Source: Ciceribacter sichuanensis
Lineage (GTDB): Bacteria; Pseudomonadota; Alphaproteobacteria; Rhizobiales; Rhizobiaceae
DNA length: 64,000 bases
Direction of reading: 5' to 3'
NCBI RefSeq assembly: GCF_024055605.1
Contig: NZ_JAMXLX010000001.1
Location: forward strand, 744,001 to 808,000
The translations under genes and the position numbers were made by a program. Under the pieces are notes generated by a model. The model had not been told where the DNA came from. It did not search any database and worked only from the letters and a program-made list of their open reading frames with translations. This document shows, in pieces, positions 6,754-16,360 of this stretch (its first letter is position 1; each line of letters starts with the position of its first letter).

Positions 6754-9666
6754 TCAGGCCCGCTTTGTCAGCGGAAAGCGTTCGCGTAGCAAACGCAGAA
6801 CGGATTCTGCGCCAATCGGTGCGCCATAGAGATAGCTCTGACCGTAATCGCATCCCATTTGGGCCAGCTCCTGACCTTCTTCTTCCGTCTCGATGCCTTC
6901 CGCCACGACCTTCATCTCCAGGCCACGGGCCATGGAGATGATCGATTTCAGCAGGACGGCGCGCTTGTCGGAATGGTCGCAGACGAGAGCCTTGTCCAGC
7001 TTGATAGTGTCGAACGGGAAGCGCGTGAGATAGGCAATCGAGGAATAGCCGGTGCCGAAGTCATCGAGCGCAAGGCTGATGCCGCTATCCCGAAGCTTGC
7101 CCAGTACGAGGCGCGCCTGTTCGGGGTTTTCCATCACGACGGATTCCGTCAGTTCCAGCTTCAGACGGCGCGGGTCGCATTGGGTCTTGGTCAGCATGGC
7201 GCGGATGTCGTTGTAGAGTTCACTGGAAAGCAACTGGGCGCTAGACAGGTTGACGGACACGAAGATCGGCACGTCGCCCGTCTGCTTTTCCCAGTCCGTC
7301 AGATCCGTCGTGGCGCGCTCCAGAGCGAACATGCCGAGCGGTTCGATGAGGTCGGAAGCTTCCGCGATCGGGATGAACTCCGAAGGCGGAATGCTGCCGC
7401 GCTTGGGATGATCCCAGCGCATCAACGCCTCGAAGCCGGCAACCTCGCCATCCGCAAGCCGCATGATCGGCTGGTAGACCATCGACAGTTCCTTGCGGTC
7501 GATGGCGCGGCGAAGATCCGTTTCGAGCTGCAGGCGATCCGTGCCGCCGGCGCGGAAGGCCGGGCGGAAGGGCTCGACACGATTGCCGCCGGCGCGCTTG
7601 GCGCGGTACATTGCCAGTTCCGCGTCGGACAGCAGGCCGGTGGCGCTTTCCTGCTGATCGACCCATGAAACGAGGCCGATCGAAGCCGTCAGGATAATCT
7701 CCCGGTTGGCGAAGTTGATCGGAACCATGATCGCCTTGGAAACGGCATCGGCGAAATCTGCGACCTTGGCCGGATCGCGTTCCGAAACCAGGATCAGACC
7801 GAACTCGTCACCGGAAAGGCGGGCAAGCGTGTCCTGTGGCTTCAGGAGACGCCGCAGGCGGCGGGTGAGCGCGATCAGGATATTGTCGCCGGCGGAGATG
7901 CCGAGACTGTCGTTCACCTGCTTGTATCGGTCGATGTCGATTGACATCACCGTCGGTCGCAGCGCTTCGGAGCCGTTTGCAAGCGCCAGCACCGACTGGA
8001 GGCGGTCGAGGAAGACCTCCCGGTTAGGCAGGCCGGTCAGATTGTCGTGCATGGCGTCGGCAAGCAGACGGTCGACGGAATTTTTCTGCTCGGTTACGTC
8101 GATGATCGTGCCAACGCAGCGGATGACTTCGCCGTTCGAACCGAGCACCGGCCGCGCCCGGATCTTCAGCCAGTGGAAATGGCCGTCCTCGGCGCGGATG
8201 CGGAATTCATGGTTCAGCCGGCCCTTGCGATGTTCCAAGAGCACGTCGAGCGTGGCGCGGAAACGGTCGCGGTCATCGGGATGAAGCCGCGGCAGCCAGT
8301 TGCGCGCCGGGCCATGCATGGTTCCCGGAGAAAGGCCGAGACGGATAGAAATGTCGGGGCTCGTCACCACGCGGTCTCGCGCGACGTCCCAGTCCCAGAC
8401 CGTATCGCCGGACCCGGTGAGCGCGAGCGACTGGCGTTCGAGATCGGAAAACAATCCCTGCTGGTAAGCACCGCCGGCAAAGGCGTGCTGCATGACGGTA
8501 AAGCCGATCAGCAACACGATCAGAACCAGGCCGCCGCCCAGCGCCGGCTGGATGATGTCGTTGTCCAGCCGTCCGGTAATCGTAAGCCAGCCGCCGAACA
8601 GCCAGACGAGGAGCAGTGCCCAGGTCGGCACGAGAAGAATCGCGCGGTCGTAGCGGTTGAAGCCGAGATAGATGATGAGCACGATGCCGGCGGTGGCGGT
8701 CAGTGCAAGCGATAGTCTCGCGATGCCTGAGGCGACGGAGGGGTCGTAGATCGCCACGCCGAACAGCAGACCAAGACCGAGGATCCAGGCGAAGGTCGCG
8801 TATCCCAAGTGTACGTGCCAGCGGTTTAGGTTCAGATAGGTGAAGAGGAAGATGACGAGGCTTGATGCGAGCGCCACCTCCGCGCCCGCTCGCCATATTC
8901 GCTGGTCGCTGGAGGTTACGCTGATAAGCTTCTCGAGAAAACCGAAGTCGACGCAGATATAGGCGAGCACCGCCCATGCGAGTGCCGCTGCCGCCGGCAG
9001 CATTGAGGTTCCCTTGACGACGAAGAGGATCGTCAGGAACACCGCGAGCAGGCCGGCAATGCCGAGCACGATGCCGCGATAGAGCGTAAACGCGTTGACT
9101 GTATCCTTGTAGGCATCCGGCTCCCACAGATAGATCTGCGGAAGCTGCGGCGTCGAGAGTTCGGCGACGAAGGTGATGACCGCGCCGGGGTTGAGCGTGA
9201 TGCGGAAGACGTCCGCTTCCGTGCTCGGCTGCCGGTCGAGCGCGAAGCCTTCCGACGGCGTGATTGCGATGATGCGCTGCGAGCCGAGATCCGGCCAGAA
9301 CAGCTTGGAATTCACAAGACGGAAATGCGGGGCGACGATCACGCGCTCCAGCTGCTCTTCCGAAACGTTGGCAAGCGCAAAGACCGCCCAGTCGCCCTGA
9401 TGCTGCGGCGAGCTGGACCGGACCTCGATGCGGCGGCGGATACCGTCGGCACCGGCGGCTGTGGAAACCTGAAAGGCGTCGCCCTGATTGGTGTAGATCT
9501 CGGTTGTCGCGGTGAGGTCGAGCGCCGTGTCGTCACGGGCGATCTTCACCGGCTCGGCGGCATTCGCGGTCGTCGCGAAAAGGACCGCGAGCACGAGCAT
9601 GACCATGGCGAAAGCTGCCGCCAGCGTCTGGCCGGCGGTTGGCTGCCTGTTATCGGTAAGTTTCAT
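6754..9666 (-). CDS. Membrane GGDEF/EAL protein with 7TM sensor and PAS domain
   Basis: 970 residues. Order: signal segment (about 10-37), an extracytoplasmic sensory part (40-190) like the 7TMR-DISM class, seven or so membrane helices (195-400), a PAS/PAC domain (about 415-535), GGDEF (about 545-710, motif RLSGDEFGLI) and EAL (about 725-965). The EAL part keeps FEALMRWDHPKRG, VNLSSAQL, KLELTESVV and DDFGTGYSS, so c-di-GMP hydrolysis is likely. SGDEF may also be active. The gene ends the thrC - M16 - GNAT run and overlaps the GNAT gene by 4 bp (ATGA), which points to translational coupling. Confidence 0.95.
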   Translation of the reverse strand: MKLTDNRQPTAGQTLAAAFAMVMLVLAVLFATTANAAEPVKIARDDTALDLTATTEIYTNQGDAFQVSTAAGADGIRRRIEVRSSSPQHQGDWAVFALANVSEEQLERVIVAPHFRLVNSKLFWPDLGSQRIIAITPSEGFALDRQPSTEADVFRITLNPGAVITFVAELSTPQLPQIYLWEPDAYKDTVNAFTLYRGIVLGIAGLLAVFLTILFVVKGTSMLPAAAALAWAVLAYICVDFGFLEKLISVTSSDQRIWRAGAEVALASSLVIFLFTYLNLNRWHVHLGYATFAWILGLGLLFGVAIYDPSVASGIARLSLALTATAGIVLIIYLGFNRYDRAILLVPTWALLLVWLFGGWLTITGRLDNDIIQPALGGGLVLIVLLIGFTVMQHAFAGGAYQQGLFSDLERQSLALTGSGDTVWDWDVARDRVVTSPDISIRLGLSPGTMHGPARNWLPRLHPDDRDRFRATLDVLLEHRKGRLNHEFRIRAEDGHFHWLKIRARPVLGSNGEVIRCVGTIIDVTEQKNSVDRLLADAMHDNLTGLPNREVFLDRLQSVLALANGSEALRPTVMSIDIDRYKQVNDSLGISAGDNILIALTRRLRRLLKPQDTLARLSGDEFGLILVSERDPAKVADFADAVSKAIMVPINFANREIILTASIGLVSWVDQQESATGLLSDAELAMYRAKRAGGNRVEPFRPAFRAGGTDRLQLETDLRRAIDRKELSMVYQPIMRLADGEVAGFEALMRWDHPKRGSIPPSEFIPIAEASDLIEPLGMFALERATTDLTDWEKQTGDVPIFVSVNLSSAQLLSSELYNDIRAMLTKTQCDPRRLKLELTESVVMENPEQARLVLGKLRDSGISLALDDFGTGYSSIAYLTRFPFDTIKLDKALVCDHSDKRAVLLKSIISMARGLEMKVVAEGIETEEEGQELAQMGCDYGQSYLYGAPIGAESVLRLLRERFPLTKRA

Positions 9667-10277
9667 GAGGGCTCTTTGCCGCCGTTGTCCGTGGCCCGAT
9701 CCGCTAGAAGCGAATAGATGGCATGGTCGCGCCAGCGCCCGTTGATCTTGAGATATTCCCGCAAAAGACCTTCCCGCTCAAATCCGGCTTTTTCGAGCAA
9801 CCTGATGCTGTTGCCGTTGTCTGGAATACAGGCTGCTTCGATCCGGTGCAACTCAAGCACCCTGAAGATATAGGGAATAGCCAGTCGAAGTGCGGCAAAC
9901 ATATGGCCTTGGCCGGCATATCGCTCGCCCATCCAGTATCCGATCATGCAGCTTTGCGAGGCGCCACGGCGTATGAGGCCGATTGTCAGGCCGCCGAGAA
10001 GAATGTCGTCCGGCCTGTGGAAGAGAAAGAAGGGGACAGCCAGACCCGTGTTGAATTCCTGTTCGTTGCGCAGCACGCGCGTCCGGTAGGAGCTTTCGGT
10101 CAGTTCGTCGGCCCGCCATGTCGGTTCCCACGGCTGCAGGAAAGCCCGGCTTTCGCTGCGCAGCTTGTGCCACTGGTCGAAGTCACGATAGCGCGGAAGG
10201 CGCAGAAAATGGTTTGGCCCATAGAGTTCAGGGGTTTCCGGCTGCCGCGACAGAAACCGAAAGACCGACCGTGTCAT
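9663..10277 (-). CDS. GNAT family N-acetyltransferase (RimJ/RimL-like)
   Basis: 204 residues of the RimJ/RimL type. It would acetylate an N-terminal amine of a protein, or a small molecule, using acetyl-CoA. Visible motifs: IGYWMGERYAGQGHMFAAL (motif A, acetyl-CoA pyrophosphate binding), LHRIEAACIPDNGNSIRLLEKAGFEREGLLREYLKI split over motif B. Its last codons overlap the start of the GGDEF/EAL gene by 4 bp, and it lies 79 bp after the M16 protease gene. The conserved-looking order suggests one transcript. Substrate unknown. Confidence 0.92.
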   Translation of the reverse strand: MTRSVFRFLSRQPETPELYGPNHFLRLPRYRDFDQWHKLRSESRAFLQPWEPTWRADELTESSYRTRVLRNEQEFNTGLAVPFFLFHRPDDILLGGLTIGLIRRGASQSCMIGYWMGERYAGQGHMFAALRLAIPYIFRVLELHRIEAACIPDNGNSIRLLEKAGFEREGLLREYLKINGRWRDHAIYSLLADRATDNGGKEPS

Positions 10278-10356
10278 GCCATGCCCCCAAAAAGGCGAGG
10301 GCGGTCATGAGCCGCTTGCTCGCCGGCAACCCCTTGCCCCTGTTTACGCGCAGTTA

Positions 10357-11658
10357 TCAGCCGGCCGCCTTGAGACCCCCGCTGGCATTGCCGCTCGAAA
10401 GAGCCCGTGTGATTTCGTTCATCGGCGCAAGCTGTTCGAGCGGACCGATGGCCGAGAGTGTCGGTACGGTCTCGAAGAACAGCCGTCCGGCAAGATCCGT
10501 CAGCCGTTCGGTGGTGATCCCTTCCAGCCGCTCCATCATCTCCTGATTGGAAATCGGGCGTCCGTAGAGCATCATCTGCCGGGCGATCTGGCCTGCCCGC
10601 GCCGCAGGGCTTTCCTGCCCCATGAGCAGTTGCGCGCGGATCTGGGCCCGCGAGCGGTCGATCTCCTGCTGGTTGATCATCTCCGACGACTTCCTCAGTT
10701 CGTCAATGATGACGGGAACGAGTTCCGGCAGGTTCTCTCCGCCGGTGGCGGCGTGAACGCCGAATATGCCAGTATCGGAAAAGCCCCAGTGGAAAGCATA
10801 AACGGAGTAGCAGAGCCCGCGGAATTCACGCACTTCCTGGAACAAGCGAGAGGACATGCCTCCGCCGAGAATGTTGGCAAGGATCTGCGAACAGTAAAAG
10901 TCGCGCATGTGATAGGCGCGGCCTTCGAAACCGAGCAGCACCTGCGCATCCATAAGGTCACGTTCTTCGCGGGCCTCGCCACCAAGATAACGGGCAGTTT
11001 CGAATACTGGCGGCACCGCAGGCTCCGTCCGAAGTCCCGAGAACCGTTCCTCCACCTGGCGAACGAAGGCGTCGTGGTCAACAGCGCCGGCGGCAACGAC
11101 GAACATTCGGTCGGTCGTGTAGTTGCGTGAAAGGTAGCCCCTGATCTCGTCGCTGGTGAAAGACATCACAGTATCAGGCGTACCGAGAATCGGCCGTCCC
11201 AACGTCTGCCCGGCAAAGGCGATTTCCGAGAAGCGGTCGAAGACCACGTCGTCGGGCGTATCGTTGGCCGCGCCGATTTCCTGCAGGATGACCTGCTTTT
11301 CGCGCGCCAGTTCCTCTTCGTCGAAAACCGATTCGGTCAGAATGTCGGCGAGGATGTCGACCGCCAGCGGCACGTCATCCTTGAGTACGCGGGCGTAGTA
11401 GGACGTGGTTTCGGTGGACGTGGCGGCGTTGAGTTCGCCGCCGACATTCTCGATTTCCTCGGCGATCTGGCGAGCGTTGCGTCGCTGCGTGCCCTTGAAT
11501 GCCATGTGTTCGAGAAGATGGGCGATGCCGTGCTCCCCGTCGGTTTCGTTGCGCGAACCTGATTTGATCCAGGTTCCGAGCGCGACACTTTCGAGATGCG
11601 GCATCTTCTCGGTCACGACCGTCAGCCCAGAGGGCAGCCGGGTACACTCAACATTCAT
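10357..11658 (-). CDS. M16 family zinc metallopeptidase (mitochondrial-processing-peptidase-like)
   Basis: 433 residues. The inverted zinc motif HLLEH (His47, Glu50, His51) lies in EHGIAHLLEHMAFKGT, and the downstream EKQVILQEI carries the third ligand region. ATSTETTSYYARVL and the C-terminal GGGMSSRLFQEVREFRGLCYSV match the MPP-beta/PqqL group. No signal peptide, so probably cytosolic. It cleaves peptides or presequence-like substrates in related systems. It follows thrC by 21 bp on the same strand, and the same pairing is common in Rhizobiales as far as I recall. Confidence 0.95.
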   Translation of the reverse strand: MNVECTRLPSGLTVVTEKMPHLESVALGTWIKSGSRNETDGEHGIAHLLEHMAFKGTQRRNARQIAEEIENVGGELNAATSTETTSYYARVLKDDVPLAVDILADILTESVFDEEELAREKQVILQEIGAANDTPDDVVFDRFSEIAFAGQTLGRPILGTPDTVMSFTSDEIRGYLSRNYTTDRMFVVAAGAVDHDAFVRQVEERFSGLRTEPAVPPVFETARYLGGEAREERDLMDAQVLLGFEGRAYHMRDFYCSQILANILGGGMSSRLFQEVREFRGLCYSVYAFHWGFSDTGIFGVHAATGGENLPELVPVIIDELRKSSEMINQQEIDRSRAQIRAQLLMGQESPAARAGQIARQMMLYGRPISNQEMMERLEGITTERLTDLAGRLFFETVPTLSAIGPLEQLAPMNEITRALSSGNASGGLKAAG

Positions 11659-11679
11659 CGATCCGTCTTTCTGCGCTTC

Positions 11680-13086
11680 TCAATTGTCTGTGCGGGCATG
11701 TTCACCGACAAAGGTTTCGACGGCTTTAAGTTCCGCGTCCAGGATGTCGAAACGCTCCTCCCTGGTCATCAGATCAGCAAGCCACGCCGGAAGCGCCGGG
11801 TCAATACCGCTTGCGGATTTTACTGCAGCCGGAAACTTCGCCGGGTGGGCTGTGGAGAGGGTGACCATGGGGCTGGAGGGCTTGGCGAACTTGGACGCGA
11901 CATACACGCCGACGGCGGTGTGCGGATCGATCAGGTAACCGGTCTGGGCCAGTGTATCGCGGATCGTGTCGGCCACCTGCTTTTCGCTGGCGCGGCCGGA
12001 GCGGAAGTCTTTGCGGATCGCCTTCAGCGCATCGGGCTTGATCTCGAAGGAACCGGACTGTTTCAGGCTCTCCATCGAGGAGCGGATGGCGGCATCGTCA
12101 CGGTCATAGGCTTCGAACAACAGGCGTTCGAAGTTGGACGAAATCTGGATATCCATCGACGGCGATGTCGTGGCCGAAACGCCCTTCATCTCATAGCGCC
12201 CGGTCTTGAGCGTCCGGGCGAGAATGTCGTTTTCGTTGGTGGCGATCACCAGCTTGTCGATGGGAAGCCCCATCTTCTTGGCGACGTAACCGGCGAATAT
12301 ATCGCCGAAATTGCCCGTCGGCACGGTGAAGGAGACCTTGCGGTCGGGCGCGCCGAGCGAGATCGCCGCGGTAAAGTAATAGACCACCTGCGCCATGATG
12401 CGGGCCCAGTTGATCGAGTTGACGCCGGAGATCTTGTAGGTGTCGCGGAAGGCGTTGTCGTTGAACATCGCCTTTACCAGGTTCTGGCAGTCGTCGAAAT
12501 TGCCCCTGACCGCGATGGCGTGAACGTTGTCTGCCTTGGAGGTCGTCATCTGCCGTTGCTGGACAGGCGAAACCTTCTCATGCGGGAACAGGATGAAGAC
12601 GTCGGTGCGGGCGCGGCCGGCAAAGGCGTCGATCGCAGCGCCGCCGGTGTCGCCGGAGGTCGCGCCCACAATGGTCGCCCGTTCGCCGCGCTCGGCCAGG
12701 ACATGGTCCATCAGGCGGGCGAGAAGCTGCATGGCCACGTCCTTGAATGCCAGCGTCGTGCCGTGGAACAGTTCGAGTATAAAGGCGTTCGGCCCTGTCT
12801 GCACCAGCGGGGCCACGGCCGGATGACGGAATGTGGCATAGGCCTCGTCGATCATCGAGCGGAATGTGCCGGCCTCGATTTCTCCGTCGATGAACGGGTG
12901 AAGCACCTCGAAGGCGATGTCCTGATATGTCTTGCCGCGAAGCGCGCGAATGTCCTTCTTCTTGAGGTGGGGCCATTTGCGCGGCACATAGAGGCCTCCG
13001 TCACGGGCGAGACCCGCAAGCAGGGCGTCACTGAAACCGAGGCTTTTGGCCTCTCCGCGGGTCGAGATATATTCCACGATGGTCAT
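11680..13086 (-). CDS. thrC: Threonine synthase
   Basis: 468 residues, the length of the proteobacterial/yeast-type enzyme. It converts O-phospho-L-homoserine to threonine with PLP. The PLP lysine is Lys115 in HGTTLAFKDVAMQ, and the phosphate-binding loop is GATSGDTGGAA. SGVNSINWARIMAQ and TGNFGDIFAGY are further family blocks. The N-terminal MTIVEYISTRGEAKSLGF region is also typical. It heads the minus-strand run thrC - M16 - GNAT - GGDEF/EAL. No attenuator peptide is obvious upstream. Confidence 0.98.
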   Translation of the reverse strand: MTIVEYISTRGEAKSLGFSDALLAGLARDGGLYVPRKWPHLKKKDIRALRGKTYQDIAFEVLHPFIDGEIEAGTFRSMIDEAYATFRHPAVAPLVQTGPNAFILELFHGTTLAFKDVAMQLLARLMDHVLAERGERATIVGATSGDTGGAAIDAFAGRARTDVFILFPHEKVSPVQQRQMTTSKADNVHAIAVRGNFDDCQNLVKAMFNDNAFRDTYKISGVNSINWARIMAQVVYYFTAAISLGAPDRKVSFTVPTGNFGDIFAGYVAKKMGLPIDKLVIATNENDILARTLKTGRYEMKGVSATTSPSMDIQISSNFERLLFEAYDRDDAAIRSSMESLKQSGSFEIKPDALKAIRKDFRSGRASEKQVADTIRDTLAQTGYLIDPHTAVGVYVASKFAKPSSPMVTLSTAHPAKFPAAVKSASGIDPALPAWLADLMTREERFDILDAELKAVETFVGEHARTDN

Positions 13087-13390
13087 CCTTGGTCAGAAAA
13101 GGTGGGGCGCGTTTGGGTGTCCGAGACTATGACGTTTCGGGAACGGAAGTTCGTCTTTTTGCGCCAGACAGGCCGGTCGGATTTCGCAGGCACGGCAGTC
13201 GCGAACAGGTTGGTCCAGGGTGGGGCCGTGCCCCTGAATGCCGACGGTATTGAAATTCGAAGCAAAACGCTGGCTACCCAATCGATTTTTCGCTGCGCCG
13301 CTGGTATAGACCATCCTCCCAGGGCATGAAAAGGCCCAAATGGAATGGCTTTTGGCTTCTCGAAGCTCAAGAATGCGGAAGGTGCATATC
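13087..13390. other. Divergent intergenic region, no gene seen
   Basis: About 300 bp between the start of thrC (minus) and a lipoprotein gene (plus). It must hold both promoters, but I see no clear dyad or terminator. The open frames here lack start signals and family resemblance. Confidence 0.5.
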
Positions 13391-13948
13391 GTGTCTGTGA
13401 AGATGTCGCGCGGGCTGTTGGCCGCATTTTCGATGATGGTTCTTGCGGGCTGCAACGCCGGCAATCCCGGCGGCGCCCTTGGTTCGGCTGCAGATAAGCC
13501 GGAAGCTAGTGCCGCTGCTCCGGCTGTATCGCCGGTCGTGCAGGGCTTCTGCCCGACGATCGCGTTGCGCGACGGCACGTCCTACTACCGGACCTACGCA
13601 AAGGGCGCGAAGGACGACGCGACCAAGGTCGTCTATCAGGCCTCCCTTGCCGATACGACCCGTTCCTGCGCCCGTAGCGAGACGGATCTGACGGTCACGG
13701 CCATGGTTCAAGGCCGTCTTCTGGCCGGCCCGGAAGGCAAGGCCGGCTCCGTCAACCTGCCGATCCGCGTTGCGGTGACGGATGGCGACAACGTGCTCTA
13801 CTCGGAGCTGACCCAGCATCCGGTGGCCTTGGCCGATGCCTCGCAGCCGACGCAGTTCATCTTTTCCAAGCAGGTCACCATTCCGGCGACGGCAAGCGGA
13901 CTGACCAAGGTCTTTATAGGTTTCGACGAAGGTCCGAAGAAGAAGTAA
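13391..13948 (+). CDS. Putative lipoprotein, conserved hypothetical
   Basis: 185 residues from a GTG start at 13391, chosen because GGAAGG lies 8 bases upstream. ATG codons at 13340 and 13373 lack such a site. The N-terminus (SVKMSRGLLAAFSMMVLAGC) is a lipoprotein signal with a LAGC lipobox, lipidated on Cys21. An Ala/Pro-rich linker follows, then a domain of about 130 residues with two Cys (GFCPTIALRDGTSYY, RSCARSETDLTV) that could form a disulfide. I do not recognise the family. A short hairpin (14001-14023) separates it from the next gene. Confidence 0.8.
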   Translation: MSVKMSRGLLAAFSMMVLAGCNAGNPGGALGSAADKPEASAAAPAVSPVVQGFCPTIALRDGTSYYRTYAKGAKDDATKVVYQASLADTTRSCARSETDLTVTAMVQGRLLAGPEGKAGSVNLPIRVAVTDGDNVLYSELTQHPVALADASQPTQFIFSKQVTIPATASGLTKVFIGFDEGPKKK

Positions 13949-14000
13949 CACCGTCGGCCAAAAGAGCCGCCGCGCTCGAAAAAAAGAAAATAAGCAAAGG

Positions 14001-14023
14001 TTGCCATCCGAAATGGATGGCAA
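14001..14023. other. Short perfect stem-loop between two plus-strand genes
   Basis: TTGCCATCC / GGATGGCAA, 9 bp with a 5-nt loop. No T-run follows on the plus strand, so it is not a standard terminator. On the minus strand a T-rich stretch lies about 10 bases further. Role unknown. Confidence 0.45.
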
Positions 14024-14047
14024 GACACCACATGCCGGGGGGCATAG

Positions 14048-14968
14048 GTGAAAACTGGAATAGTCAGAAATCCCGTGTCCGGCGGGAGGGCGTCTGCGCG
14101 CGCGTGGTCGGCACTTCTTCAGGCGTTGAGTAGACGTTTCCCGGATATCGATGTTCGCGAGACCACGGCTGCCGGACAGGCGGCGTATCTGGCGCGCGAA
14201 CTTGTTGCGTCCGGTTGCGATCTCGTCATTGCGGTCGGTGGCGATGGCACCGTGAGCGATGTCGTCGACGGTATCCTCTCCTCCAGTCGGCCGAAAACGC
14301 CATTTTCCCTGATCCCCAACGGAACAGGTTGCGATTTTGCCCGCAATTTCCGCCTGGCGAATACCCCTCAGGCCATCGCGAACCAGATCGCCGAGGCTCC
14401 CGTTCGCTTCATCGATGTAGTGCGCATCAGCGGCCCTGCGGTAGACGGCGGCAATATCCTTCGCCATTTCGCCAACATCGCGAGCGTCGGCGTTTCAGGT
14501 GAAATCGTCCGCAGCATGAACGAGGCGCCCCGCAGTCGGCTGTTGGGCGGCTCGACGCGATTCATGCTCTATTCTGCGCTCGGGATCATTCGATATCGGC
14601 CGCAGTCGGTGCGGGTCGTCGTCGATGGTGAGGAGGTCTATGCCGGAGGGGTGACGGTGGCGAGTGTTGCCAATGGCGCATGGTTCGGCGGCGGCATGCA
14701 TGTCGTTCCCCAGGCTGACCTGACGGATGGCCTGCTCGATGTCGCCGTGATGAGGGCGACCTCCAAGATCGGTCAACTTGGCCTGCTGGCCCGGCTTCCC
14801 AGGGCAGCGCATGTCTGCCATCCCCTGCTGAGTTTCCACAAGGGGCGTTCGGTGGAGATCACGCCTCTCGACGAGGGACGCTTTTCCTGCGAAGCGGATG
14901 GAGAAAACCCCGGCCTGAAGGCGATGCGGGCAGACATCCTGCCGGCAGGCCTTGCCCTCCGCATCTGA
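14048..14968 (+). CDS. Diacylglycerol kinase family / lipid kinase-like protein
   Basis: 306 residues from a GTG start. The DAGK catalytic domain is clear: NPVSGGRAS at the N-terminus, the ATP-binding VGGDGTVSDVVDG near 76-88, and IPNGTGCDFARNF. The C-terminal half has ANGAWFGGGMHVVPQADLTDGLLDV, the usual YegS/BmrU-type block. Likely substrates are membrane lipids such as diacylglycerol or phosphatidylglycerol, or a sphingoid base. Cytosolic and peripheral. The start GTG follows a GGGGGG-rich stretch that can serve as ribosome site. Convergent with the HAD gene. Confidence 0.9.
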   Translation: MKTGIVRNPVSGGRASARAWSALLQALSRRFPDIDVRETTAAGQAAYLARELVASGCDLVIAVGGDGTVSDVVDGILSSSRPKTPFSLIPNGTGCDFARNFRLANTPQAIANQIAEAPVRFIDVVRISGPAVDGGNILRHFANIASVGVSGEIVRSMNEAPRSRLLGGSTRFMLYSALGIIRYRPQSVRVVVDGEEVYAGGVTVASVANGAWFGGGMHVVPQADLTDGLLDVAVMRATSKIGQLGLLARLPRAAHVCHPLLSFHKGRSVEITPLDEGRFSCEADGENPGLKAMRADILPAGLALRI

Positions 14969-15007
14969 CGATCGCCGCCTTGGTAGGCGGGCCGGGGAAC
15001 CGGCAGA

Positions 15008-15697
15008 TCAGATCGCTCCGGCCCAGTTTTCCATTGCGGCGATTACTGCCGGGAGATCCGTCATGCGCGAGATCACAGTTTCTGCACCCGCATCGGTCAG
15101 CCGGTCGGCGTGCGAAGGGTAAGTGTGAGAGGCGCCGGTGAAGCCGATCACCCGCATGCCGGCGGCGCGTGCCGCATGAACGCCATGTACGGAATCTTCC
15201 ACGACGACCGCCTTGTTGGGAGCAATGCCGAACTGTGCTGCGCCATGCAGGAAGATGTCCGGCTTCGGCTTGACACGGTCGGGGCCGAGATCCTTGGCCG
15301 AATAGATGTGCGACGCGAAGAATTCCTTGATGCCGACCTTGGTCAGCATCATGTCGAGGCGGGCGGAAGAGGAGTTCGAGCAGATACAGCGCGGTCCCTT
15401 GAGACGGGAAAGCGCGAAGACAACGCCGTCGATGATCTTTACTTCCCGCGCAAGGCGCTGGTCGAGCAGGGCTTCCGACTTGTCGAGCAGGCTCGCCGAA
15501 AGCGGAATGTCGATTTCCTTCTCGATGGTGAGAAGGATGTCCTTCCACGTCATCCCGGCAAAGCGTTCGCCCATTTCCTCGACGCTGATGGGATAGCCCG
15601 CTTCATTCAGAAGCTTGGATTCGACCCGGGCCGCGATGATCTCGGAATCGACGAGCACGCCGTCGCAATCGAAAATGGTAAGGTCGAAACCGCTCAT
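15008..15697 (-). CDS. HAD family hydrolase (beta-phosphoglucomutase/phosphatase-like)
   Basis: 229 residues. Motif I is FDCDGVLVDSE with the nucleophile Asp and the acid/base Asp; motif II is CSNSS; the conserved Lys lies in DRVKPKPDIFL; motif IV is VVVEDSVHGVHAARAAGM. The cap is the small helical type between motifs I and II, as in phosphoglycolate phosphatase and sugar phosphatases. Start at 15695-15697 with AGGA upstream. The substrate cannot be read. Neighbouring genes give no pathway clue. Confidence 0.92.
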   Translation of the reverse strand: MSGFDLTIFDCDGVLVDSEIIAARVESKLLNEAGYPISVEEMGERFAGMTWKDILLTIEKEIDIPLSASLLDKSEALLDQRLAREVKIIDGVVFALSRLKGPRCICSNSSSARLDMMLTKVGIKEFFASHIYSAKDLGPDRVKPKPDIFLHGAAQFGIAPNKAVVVEDSVHGVHAARAAGMRVIGFTGASHTYPSHADRLTDAGAETVISRMTDLPAVIAAMENWAGAI

Positions 15698-15781
15698 GAT
15701 GGGAGGTCCTGTCGGATGTCGTTTGGAGGAGGCCTCACCTACACGAAGAGGCTGCAAAGGACAATCCGCAAGTGACGACCG

Positions 15782-16360
15782 TCAAGCGTCCGGCGATGTC
15801 TGCGAGGTGAGTGCGAGCAGCTGCCGTTCGATGTGGGAGAGGTCACGGACCGTTTCCCGGTCTTCCTGCAAGAGGTCTGCGAGCCAGACGCCATCGGCGG
15901 CAAGGCGTGCGATTTCCAGCATCGGCGCGTCATCCGTCGTCCGGTGCTCGGCAAGCTTTCGCTCCAGCCATTGAGACCAGAGTTGCCGAAGGGCGGGCTC
16001 TGAAATCATGGAAACCGAAAGAGCGGCCCAGGGGCTGCTGTTTCCAAGCTTGCGGTCGGCGAAGATCGCCCTGACATAGGCGCGGGTGAAGCGCCCGCGC
16101 GTCTCGCCATCCTCCGCCATGTAGAGGTCGATTTCCTGGTCGAGCTTTTCGAGCAGGTCGGCGAAGACGGCCTCGACAAGCGCCTGCTTGCTGGCGAAAT
16201 GATGCAGGAGACCGCCCTTGGTGACGCCCGCCCGATCCGCCACCGCCTGAATGGTGATCGCGGCCGGTCCGCCTCCGACTGCCAGTGCTGCCGTTTGATC
16301 GAGCAGCGCACGGCGAACCAGTTCCGGCTGTTTCCGTCTGGTGTAGGCGCTTTCCGTCAT
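15782..16360 (-). CDS. TetR family transcriptional regulator of the adjacent SMR pump
   Basis: 192 residues. The N-terminal HTH reads ITIQAVADRAGVTKGGLLHHFASKQALVEAVF (about residues 35-66), with a helical ligand-binding C-terminal part. The gene starts inside the end of the SMR pump gene (4-bp ATGA overlap), so both are made from one mRNA. A 26-bp inverted repeat at 16731-16756 sits inside the pump promoter and is the likely operator, giving autorepression. The inducer would be a pump substrate such as a cationic compound (inference). Confidence 0.95.
   Translation of the reverse strand: MTESAYTRRKQPELVRRALLDQTAALAVGGGPAAITIQAVADRAGVTKGGLLHHFASKQALVEAVFADLLEKLDQEIDLYMAEDGETRGRFTRAYVRAIFADRKLGNSSPWAALSVSMISEPALRQLWSQWLERKLAEHRTTDDAPMLEIARLAADGVWLADLLQEDRETVRDLSHIERQLLALTSQTSPDA

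Noticed and set aside
6740..6763. ATCAGGCCCGC occurring twice just after the GGDEF/EAL stop
   Set aside because: Two short copies at a convergent gene end; no wider repeat or function visible.
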